A stretch of 5,564 nucleotides of DNA from JBECKQ01 sp040235375 (GTDB lineage Bacteria > Planctomycetota > Phycisphaerae > UBA1845). The stretch spans positions 1-5,564 of the forward strand of contig JBECKQ010000130.1 of NCBI GenBank assembly GCA_040235375.1, written 5' to 3'. Shown here one piece after another: positions 1 to 5,564 of this stretch. Positions within the stretch are counted from its first letter, which is position 1. Each line of letters opens with the position of its first letter. The position numbers and the translations under genes were made by a program. A model generated the notes under the pieces. The model was not told the origin of the DNA and did not search any database. It was given only the letters and a program-made list of their open reading frames with translations.

Positions 1-728
1 ACGGGATAGGCGTTCTCCACGACCGCCCTGCCGCCGGCAATCTGCTCGAGCAAGCGGGCAATGCCTTCAAGCATCTGCGGCGGCTCGAAACCCGCGACGA
101 CACACGGGCGCCCGTGCTTTTCCGCCACCGGCCGGTAGGCATCCGCCCCGATGATCACGCTGACGTGACCCGGGCAGAGGAATCCGTCGATGGGCACGTC
201 GCCGGCCTCGAGCAGCGCCTCCATCGCCGGCACGACCAGCTTGTGCGCGCAGAGGATGCTGAAGTTCTCCAGCCCCAGGCGATCGGCTTCGAGCACCGCG
301 GCCGCCGTCGCCGGCGCGGTCGTCTCGAACCCCACGGCCAGAAAAACGACCTTCTTCTCCGCGTGCTGAGCTGCAAACCGCACGGCGTCGCGTGCCGAAT
401 ACACGACCTTGATCTGCGCCCCACGGGCCCGTTGCGATTCCAGGCTTCCGCCCTGGCCCGGCACGCGGATCATGTCGCCGTACGTGCAGACGACCACGTC
501 CGGCATCGCCGCGATCCGGCATGCCGCGTCGATGTACCCCTGCGCGGTGACGCATACCGGGCACCCCGGCCCGCTGAGCATCTGCACGTTGCCGGGCAGC
601 AGCGAGCGCACGCCGCTGCGGAAGAGCGACACCGTGTGCGTGCCGCAAACCTCCATCACCTTGACCGCAGGCAGCCGCGCCGCGGTCCGGCGAATGAGCT
701 CGACGAATTGACCGGCACGCTCAGTCAC
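1..728 (-). CDS. hypD: Hydrogenase maturation factor HypD, partial (C-terminus beyond the window)
   Basis: HypD is the iron-sulfur scaffold that, with HypC, carries the Fe(CN)2CO unit during assembly of the [NiFe]-hydrogenase active site in the cytoplasm. Translation of the minus strand gives 242 residues of a protein usually about 360-380 long; the left edge cuts the gene, so the C-terminal [4Fe-4S] cysteine cluster is not seen. Family motifs are clear: EVCGTHT (26-32), GPGCPVC (53-59), FETTAP (134-139), CAHKLVVPAM (160-169), GFLCPGHVS (182-190) and GFEPPQ (213-218). Cys28, Cys56 and Cys59 have the same 28- and 3-residue spacing as the catalytic cysteines Cys41, Cys69 and Cys72 of E. coli HypD. 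The start is GTG at 728-726, overlapping the last 8 bases of hypC, with AAGGAGG nine bases upstream. That overlap and the shared strand imply co-transcription with hypC. Identity is very secure; only the exact start is inferred. Confidence 0.96.
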   Translation of the reverse strand, partial: MTERAGQFVELIRRTAARLPAVKVMEVCGTHTVSLFRSGVRSLLPGNVQMLSGPGCPVCVTAQGYIDAACRIAAMPDVVVCTYGDMIRVPGQGGSLESQRARGAQIKVVYSARDAVRFAAQHAEKKVVFLAVGFETTAPATAAAVLEADRLGLENFSILCAHKLVVPAMEALLEAGDVPIDGFLCPGHVSVIIGADAYRPVAEKHGRPCVVAGFEPPQMLEGIARLLEQIAGGRAVVENAYP

Positions 729-981
729 TGCGGTCCGCCTCCTTCGTCGCTTCGCCGAGAACGTCATCCACCAGTCCGGCCTCGGCCAGGTAGCTCCACG
801 TCTCGCGGGCCTCGTCTTCGTCGAGCAGGCTGATCGCGAAGCCCGCGTGCACGAGCACCCAGTCGCCGGCCTTGGCCTCCGGCGTGAGCATGAGGCTTAT
901 GTCCACGCGACTGCCCTGGAAATCGACCGTCGCGTCGGTCTCGCGTTTCTCGATGATCTGTCCCGGCACCGCCAGACACAT
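721..981 (-). CDS. hypC: Hydrogenase maturation chaperone HypC/HybG family
   Basis: HypC is a small cytoplasmic chaperone that pairs with HypD to carry the Fe(CN)2CO group and then escorts the hydrogenase large-subunit precursor. The predicted protein has 86 residues, within the usual 75-100. It begins with the hallmark MCLAVPGQI, in which Cys2 becomes the essential N-terminal cysteine after Met removal. The second family signature, GDWVLVHAGFAI (39-50, with His45), is intact. The frame stays open upstream of this Met, but only the ATG at 981-979 puts the cysteine at position 2. GGAG lies 8 bases before it, inside the end of hypF. Five bases separate the hypF stop from this ATG, and the 3' end overlaps hypD by 8 bases, so the three genes form one transcription unit. 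The C-terminal tail (about residues 72-86) is acidic and less conserved. Confidence 0.96.
   Translation of the reverse strand: MCLAVPGQIIEKRETDATVDFQGSRVDISLMLTPEAKAGDWVLVHAGFAISLLDEDEARETWSYLAEAGLVDDVLGEATKEADRSD
738..744 (-). promoter_or_regulatory. Shine-Dalgarno site of hypD inside the end of hypC
   Basis: On the minus strand AAGGAGG lies nine bases before GTG (728-726). It decides the hypD start, because no ATG is available near this point in the HypD frame. It sits within the last codons of hypC, as expected for tightly coupled genes. Confidence 0.75.
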
Positions 982-986
982 ACGCC

Positions 987-2153
987 CTACTCCACCTGCG
1001 CCCCTGCGACCATCGCCTGCCCCAAGGCCAGCCCCGCGTCGCCCGTTGAAACGCGCTCGTGGGCGAGCACCGTGATCCCGTCTCGCTCGAGCAGCGCTTT
1101 GACGCGCGCCGTTAAAAACCCGTTCGCAAAGCAGCCGCCGGACAACGCCACCTGCGTCAGTCCACCTCCTCGCGCGTGCTCGGCAGCGACACGTGCGAGC
1201 ACGACCGCCACGGTCTCGTGGAAGTCCGCAGCCAGCCGGCAAACGTCCACGCCCTTCGCCTTGCGCTCGAGCATGTCGCGCATGGCCGGAGCGAAGTCGA
1301 TCCTCTGCACGCCGTCCACCTCAGCAACCTCGACCGCAAGCGGCGATCCATTCGATCGCTCCGCGGCCTTCTGAAGCGCGATCGCCGCCTGCCCTTCCGA
1401 TTCGTTCTGCAGGCAGACCGCAAGCAGAAACGCGGTAACGTCGAACAATCGGCCGAGGCTCGACGTCTGCGGGCACTGCACGCTGCGCTCGATCATTCGC
1501 TCGGCGAACGTGCGCTGGTCCGCGGGCACGCCGGCGAAGCAGTCCCGCACGTACGGCGGAAGCTGTCCGCCGTACGCCTGGAGGGCGAAGCTGAGCGCCG
1601 GCCGCCAGCACTCCGTCGCCGCCTTGTCCGAGCCCGGCAGGCCGAAGTACCGCAGGTGCGCGAGCCGCCTGAACCGGTCCGGCTCGACGTGCAGCACCTC
1701 GCAGCCCCAGCTCGCCTTGTCCGGACCGTAACCGGCCCCGTCGCCGCAGATGCCCACGACCGGCTCGTGCATGCCATGCTCGGTAAGGCAGGAGGCCACG
1801 TGCGCGTGATGATGCTGCACGCGACACACCCGCATCCCGAGGTCTCCGGCGTAGCCGGTCGAAACGTAGCTCGGGTGCATGTCGCACGCCACGATCTGCG
1901 GCGTCACCCCCGTGTCGCGCCGCGCGTCTTCAACCGCTGCACAGAATCGCCGGAAGTTCGCCGGCACGCTCAGCGGACCGAAGTCAACACTCATCCACGC
2001 CCTGCCGCCCGCCGCGATGCAGAACGCTCCCTTCGACTCAGCGCCGACGGCGACCACCGGCCGCACGTGCACGGGCAGGGCAATCTCCGCCAGCCGCCAA
2101 TTAGCCCCTCCAGTATCGGAATCACCGCTCGACGTTGAGATCGCCTGTTGCAT
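987..2153 (-). CDS. hypF: Stand-alone Kae1-like carbamoyltransferase module of HypF (short HypF)
   Basis: Full HypF uses carbamoyl phosphate and ATP to make carbamoyl-adenylate, then transfers the carbamoyl group to the HypE C-terminal cysteine, the source of the cyanide ligands. This 388-residue protein matches only the C-terminal Kae1/TsaD-like transferase half. Visible motifs are VAVGAESKGAFCIA (34-47), CDMHPSY (90-96), the metal-binding QHHHAH (113-118), GDGAGYGPD (137-145), LSGGCFANG (337-345) and GDAGLALGQ (371-379). The N-terminal acylphosphatase, zinc-finger and YrdC-like modules are absent, and no reading frame upstream encodes them, since the divergent control region begins there. 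The ATG at 2153-2151 was chosen because a sigma-54 promoter predicts a transcript start near 2170; an in-frame ATG at 2252 lies upstream of that promoter. The ribosome site is weak (GGGGCGGG). From memory, a similarly shortened HypF1 is described in Ralstonia eutropha, so this may be functional. It is the first gene of the hypF-hypC-hypD operon. Confidence 0.9.
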   Translation of the reverse strand: MQQAISTSSGDSDTGGANWRLAEIALPVHVRPVVAVGAESKGAFCIAAGGRAWMSVDFGPLSVPANFRRFCAAVEDARRDTGVTPQIVACDMHPSYVSTGYAGDLGMRVCRVQHHHAHVASCLTEHGMHEPVVGICGDGAGYGPDKASWGCEVLHVEPDRFRRLAHLRYFGLPGSDKAATECWRPALSFALQAYGGQLPPYVRDCFAGVPADQRTFAERMIERSVQCPQTSSLGRLFDVTAFLLAVCLQNESEGQAAIALQKAAERSNGSPLAVEVAEVDGVQRIDFAPAMRDMLERKAKGVDVCRLAADFHETVAVVLARVAAEHARGGGLTQVALSGGCFANGFLTARVKALLERDGITVLAHERVSTGDAGLALGQAMVAGAQVE

Positions 2154-2180
2154 GACTGCATCCCGCCCCGTTCGCTGTGT

Positions 2181-2196
2181 GGCATGCGGTGTGCCA
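2181..2196 (-). promoter_or_regulatory. Sigma-54 (-24/-12) promoter of the hypF-hypC-hypD operon
   Basis: The minus strand reads TGGCACACCGCATGCC. Against the sigma-54 consensus TGGCAC-N5-TTGC it has a perfect -24 element and ATGC at -12, with the required GG-N10-GC spacing. The predicted transcript start is near 2170, leaving a leader of about 17 bases before the hypF ATG at 2153. The adjacent divergent operon encodes an NtrC-family activator of sigma-54, which makes the site more believable. The fit is read from sequence; activity is inferred. Confidence 0.7.
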
Positions 2197-2329
2197 ACGT
2201 CGGAACCGCCGCATGCGTGCCGACCGGCGGCATAACAGCGTGCACCAGACACATGCGCGGGGACCTTTCGCAGCCCATTGCGGACTTTCGCCCAGACGCT
2301 CTGCCCCGAGGCCGGCCGGCTCTCCGGGG

Positions 2330-2358
2330 TTGAGAAATGATTATTCTGCCCGTAAAGT
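2330..2358 (+). promoter_or_regulatory. Candidate sigma-70-type promoter for the kinase-regulator operon
   Basis: TTGAGA (2330-2335, five of six to TTGACA) is followed after 17 bases by TAAAGT (2353-2358, four of six to TATAAT). It would start a transcript near 2365 with a leader of about 110 bases before the kinase ATG. The -10 overlaps the first CCGTAAA half-site, which would allow autoregulation. The match is moderate and unproven. Confidence 0.35.
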
Positions 2359-2413
2359 CAGTATAGGCAGTCGGTTACGGCGACACAGCCCGATTCCGGA
2401 TAGGATTTTACGG
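2350..2413. promoter_or_regulatory. Possible activator-binding half-sites (TTACGG/CCGTAA), three copies
   Basis: CCGTAA occurs at 2350-2355, and its reverse complement TTACGG at 2375-2380 and 2408-2413. The outer pair extends to CCGTAAA and TTTACGG. They lie roughly 155-215 bases upstream of the hypF -24 element, a distance typical of sigma-54 activator sites, in the least GC-rich part of the region. A hexamer this short can recur by chance, so this is only a candidate for binding by the neighbouring regulator. Confidence 0.3.
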
Positions 2414-2463
2414 CGCCCGGGGGTCCGCAGCCTGACGGCCTGTGTCTCGCCCGGACGCGGCCT

Positions 2464-2469
2464 TATACT
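2464..2469 (+). promoter_or_regulatory. Candidate -10 hexamer for leaderless transcription of the kinase gene
   Basis: TATACT (five of six to TATAAT) ends seven bases before the A of the kinase ATG, so a normal start would fall at or next to the start codon. No Shine-Dalgarno sequence precedes that ATG, as expected for a leaderless message. No good -35 lies 17 bases upstream. It competes with the candidate promoter at 2330-2358. Confidence 0.35.
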
Positions 2470-2476
2470 TGCGCCC

Positions 2477-3687
2477 ATGGCGGATCCTGTCCATGTTCAG
2501 ATGAAGCGGTACCTCGACTTCGACGCCGAGGATGAGGCCAACCTGCGCGGGCTGCGCGAGCCGCTCGCGCCGGCGCTGCCGGTCGTCGCCAAGGCCTTCT
2601 ACGACGCGGTCCGCGCCAGCCGCGAGGCGAAACGCATTTTCACGGGAGGAGACGAGCAGATCGCCCGGCAGCACAGGATGCTCGAGTCGTGGCTGGCCGA
2701 ACTCTTCGTGGGCACCTACGACGAGGCGCACTTCAGCAACAGCAGTCGCGTGGGCGCGGTGCACGTCGAGGTGCGCCTGCCGCAGCACTTCATGATCATC
2801 GCGATGGAGGTCGTGCGGGCGCAGCTCGAGCGTCACATCAGCCGGCTGGGCGTTCCCAAGGCGGAGGCGAAGATTCGCTCGCTCGACAAGCTCCTGGCGA
2901 TGGAGCTGGGGGCGATGCTCGAGGCGTACAAGACGCAGTATTCCGTGCGGATTCGAACGCGCGAGCGGAAGGCGATGGAAGAGCAGTTGACCAAGGCGGA
3001 GCACATGGCCCAGCTCGGCCGGCTCGCTGCGTCGCTGGCGCACGCGATCAAGAATCCGCTGGCGGGCATCAGCGGCGCGATCCAGGTCATCCGCGGAACC
3101 ATGTCGGCCGACAACCCGCACCGCGCCATCATCGACGAAATGTTCGCGCAGATCGATCGCCTCGACGCGACCGTCCGCGACCTGCTCGGCTACGCCCGAC
3201 CGCGGGCGCTTAACCGAACCAGCGTCGATCTGAACGAACTGATCGCCCGCGTGCTCAATGTTCTGCGGGAAGAGCCGACGCTGCGGCGCATGCGCGTGGT
3301 GCACCAGCGCAAGAGCGAGCTGCCGCGCATCATGGCCGACGAACGCCAGCTCGAGCAGGTGGTCATGAACCTGCTGCTGAACGCCGGCGATGCTTCGAGC
3401 GAGGGCTCGCGCATCACCATCACCACGAGCTTTGACGGCAACATCCGCATGGAGATCGCCGACCAGGGCATCGGAATGACGCCGGAAGAGCTCGTCCGCG
3501 CATTCGAGCCCTTCCACACCACCAAGACCAAGGGCACCGGACTCGGCCTGCCGATTTGCCAGCAGATCGTCGATGCGCACGAAGGACGCATCCACATCGA
3601 GAGCAAGCGCCACGTCGGCACCACGGTCACGATCGAGCTGCCCGTCGACATTCTGGAGGAGACGCCGGTAACCGCCGCGAATTCGTC

Positions 3688-3691
<4 letters not shown>
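2477..3691 (+). CDS. Globin-coupled (heme-sensor) histidine kinase
   Basis: Predicted 404-residue soluble sensor kinase with no membrane segment. Residues about 5-155 resemble the protoglobin/globin-coupled sensor domain: YLDF near the start, AKAFYDAV with predicted distal Tyr42, LFVGTYDEAHF (76-86), and RVGAVHVEVRLP with predicted proximal heme ligand His96. The 54-residue spacing equals that recalled for Tyr45 and His99 of Anaeromyxobacter AfGcHK, a known oxygen-responsive kinase. A helical linker (about 120-172) leads to a HisKA domain with SLAHAIKNPLAGI and phospho-acceptor His189. The HATPase_c domain shows the N box NLLLNAGDA (298-306), G1 DQGIGM (329-334), FEPFHTTK (343-350) and G2 GTGLGLP (353-359). 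Oddly, Ala190 replaces the usual acidic residue after the histidine. The ATG at 2477 lacks a ribosome site, but upstream open frame has no globin-like sequence. The stop overlaps the regulator start (ATGA). The ligand could be O2, CO, NO or redox state. Confidence 0.9.
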
Positions 3692-5052
<1,361 letters not shown>

Positions 5053-5057
5053 AAGGA

Positions 5058-5081
5058 AGGCTGGAGGCTGGAGGCCGGAGG
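5058..5081 (+). repeat. Tandem 7-bp repeat just after the regulator gene
   Basis: AGGCTGG (5058-5064), AGGCTGG (5065-5071) and AGGCCGG (5072-5078), then AGG: three and a half units, the third with one change. It begins six bases after the regulator stop codon, as a purine-rich tract on the plus strand. It may be a simple slippage product; no role is evident. Confidence 0.7.
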
Positions 5082-5176
5082 TTCCCGACGGTAGCACCAC
5101 CGCCGCCGCTTCTCCGCCTGGAAATAGGCGAACCGGCGCACCGTCGCCACGCCTTCGCCCGGCGGTTGCGCTTGGT

Positions 5177-5195
5177 CAAGGGTTTCAGTCCTTGG
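5177..5195 (+). repeat. Degenerate copy of the REP-like palindrome
   Basis: CAAGGGTTTCAGTCCTTGG matches 15 of 19 positions of the palindrome at 5281-5299 (CAGGGACTTCAGTCCCTGG) and keeps the same orientation. The preceding bases are not GTAGC, so the conserved tetranucleotide is missing. It looks like a decayed member of the same family. Confidence 0.5.
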
Positions 5196-5275
5196 CCTTA
5201 CCCACATCTGCCGGCTCGACCCGTGGGTGATACCCGCAGGCCGCTTCGCTTCTTCCGCCCGGAGGGCGCGCGAGT

Positions 5276-5299
5276 GTAGCCAGGGACTTCAGTCCCTGG
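5276..5299 (+). repeat. REP-like element, direct copy (GTAG plus 20-bp palindrome)
   Basis: GTAG at 5276-5279 is followed by CCAGGGACTTCAGTCCCTGG (5280-5299), whose 9-bp arms CCAGGGACT/AGTCCCTGG flank the dinucleotide TC. A GTAG tetranucleotide at the foot of a hairpin is the usual mark of REP sequences mobilised by RAYT (Y1 transposase-like) proteins. The 24 bases recur exactly, inverted, at 5387-5410. No RAYT gene is in the window. Confidence 0.8.
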
Positions 5300-5326
5300 G
5301 ATCGTGGACGCCCCCTCCTTCCCTTG

Positions 5327-5360
5327 TCTTTTCGTCCGCCCTGTCGGGCGGACGAAAAGA
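5327..5360. repeat. Perfect 15-bp hairpin between the two REP-like copies
   Basis: The left arm TCTTTTCGTCCGCCC (5327-5341) pairs fully with the right arm GGGCGGACGAAAAGA (5346-5360) across a TGTC loop. Its T-rich stretch is on the 5' side and its A-rich stretch on the 3' side, the wrong way round for an intrinsic terminator in either direction. It lies near the middle of the inverted pair and probably belongs to the same composite element. Confidence 0.8.
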
Positions 5361-5386
5361 AAAACAACAGAGATAAGCATCCGCGT

Positions 5387-5410
5387 CCAGGGACTGAAGT
5401 CCCTGGCTAC
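5387..5410 (-). repeat. REP-like element, inverted copy
   Basis: CCAGGGACTGAAGTCCCTGG (5387-5406) followed by CTAC (5407-5410) is the exact reverse complement of 5276-5299 over all 24 bases. Flanking bases do not match, so the repeat unit ends sharply. With the first copy it forms a head-to-head pair, GTAG ends outward, spanning 135 bases. Confidence 0.8.
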
Positions 5411-5447
5411 CATTGGTGCCCCCCGACGGGCGGAAACACCGCGGGCC

Positions 5448-5494
5448 AAACGCCAAGAGATGGGCGTTTACGAGGCTTGGCGGCGCAGCGCCGC
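5448..5494. repeat. Two further small inverted repeats near the right edge
   Basis: AAACGCC (5448-5454) pairs with GGCGTTT (5463-5469) across eight bases. GCGGCGC (5480-5486) pairs with GCGCCGC (5488-5494) across a single A. Neither is followed by a T-run. In GC-rich DNA the second could be chance; they are noted as part of the palindrome-rich tail. Confidence 0.4.
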
Positions 5495-5564
5495 GCACGC
5501 ATTCATGATCTCAAGTGTGCTTCGCGCCGGCTGGAATCCAGGATGTGCCGCACGTGTGCGAGCA

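Larger units (their letters stand above)
5276..5410. mobile_element. REPIN-like composite (two inverted REPs around a hairpin)
   Basis: The unit consists of the two inverted 24-bp REP-like elements and the central hairpin at 5327-5360. This matches the REPIN plan, a non-autonomous element that folds into one long stem-loop and depends on a RAYT encoded elsewhere. Whether it is multicopy cannot be seen from one window, so the mobile status is inferred. Confidence 0.5.
5053..5564. other. Intergenic region without a convincing gene, repeat-rich
   Basis: No open frame here shows recognisable protein sequence, and the frames that exist run through palindromes. The region holds a short tandem repeat, several hairpins and an inverted pair of 24-bp elements, listed separately. 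Smaller stems include ACCCAC/GTGGGT (5200-5205 with 5223-5228) and CGCCC/GGGCG (5256-5260 with 5264-5268). No hairpin followed by a T-run was found after the regulator stop. A frame opening at ATG 5505 and leaving the window has only 20 codons and cannot be judged. Confidence 0.6.

Noticed and set aside
1176..2138. Long open frame on the plus strand opposite hypF
   Set aside because: It is a codon-bias shadow of the GC-rich hypF gene; its translation is rich in Arg and His with no recognisable motif, while the minus-strand frame has full HypF signatures.
2154..2252. N-terminal extension of HypF to an ATG at 2252
   Set aside because: The added residues have no HypF similarity, and the ATG lies upstream of the sigma-54 promoter and its predicted transcript start.
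2436..2451. Second sigma-54-like site, plus strand, before the kinase gene
   Set aside because: It has GG-N10-GC spacing but otherwise poor -24 agreement (CGGCCT for TGGCAC) and TCGC at -12; in GC-rich DNA this is easily chance.
2177..2476. N-terminal extension of the kinase by 100 codons
   Set aside because: The extra stretch is Arg/Pro-rich with no domain, overlaps the divergent promoter region, and globin-coupled sensors normally begin close to the position of ATG 2477.
2408..3613. Long open frame on the minus strand opposite the kinase gene
   Set aside because: Its translation shows no family motif and is a mirror of the kinase codons; the plus strand encodes complete globin, HisKA and HATPase motifs.
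5327..5360. Intrinsic terminator for the kinase-regulator operon
   Set aside because: The stem is strong, but the T-rich arm lies 5' and the A-rich arm 3' on either strand, so no U-run follows the hairpin, and it is about 275 bases past the stop codon.
5276..5410. CRISPR-like repeat and spacer
   Set aside because: There are only two copies, they are inverted rather than direct, and the spacer itself is a palindrome.
5505..5564. Start of another plus-strand gene at ATG 5505
   Set aside because: Only 20 codons are visible before the edge, with no ribosome site and no recognisable sequence.

Overview
The window is GC-rich, mostly coding DNA holding two divergent operons and a repeat-rich tail. 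It suggests a Gram-negative-type bacterium with sigma-54 and [NiFe]-hydrogenase chemistry. Planctomycetota or a delta-proteobacterial/Myxococcota-like lineage would fit, but nothing here fixes the taxon and that guess is weak.

Left half, minus strand (positions 2153 down to 1): a hydrogenase-maturation operon in the order hypF-type carbamoyltransferase, hypC, hypD. hypD runs off the left edge. The HypF is unusual: it is only the C-terminal Kae1-like carbamoyltransferase module (388 residues). The acylphosphatase, zinc-finger and YrdC modules of a full HypF (about 750 residues) are absent, and the upstream DNA does not encode them. HypF, HypC and HypD cooperate, with HypE (not seen), to build the Fe(CN)2CO group of [NiFe] hydrogenases. 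No hydrogenase structural gene, hypA, hypB or hypE is visible.

Middle (2154-2476): a divergent control region. The clearest site is a -24/-12 sigma-54 promoter facing hypF (2181-2196), with a predicted transcript start about 17 bases before the hypF ATG. Weaker candidates are three TTACGG/CCGTAA half-sites (2350-2413) that might be upstream activator sites, a sigma-70-like promoter facing right, and a -10-like hexamer placed for leaderless transcription of the kinase gene.

Right half, plus strand (2477-5052): a two-gene two-component system with a 4-base ATGA overlap. The first protein is a soluble histidine kinase with an N-terminal heme protoglobin sensor domain (predicted proximal His96, distal Tyr42). 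The second is an NtrC-family response regulator with receiver, AAA+ sigma-54 activation and Fis-type helix-turn-helix domains. With the sigma-54 promoter in front of hypF, the simplest model is a heme-based oxygen (or NO/redox) sensor that controls hydrogenase maturation through sigma-54. The regulatory link is inference; the domains and the promoter are read from sequence.

Right tail (5053-5564): no convincing gene. It holds a 7-bp tandem repeat, a degenerate palindrome, and a REPIN-like structure: two perfect inverted 24-bp copies, each a GTAG tetranucleotide joined to a 20-bp palindrome, flanking a perfect 15-bp hairpin.
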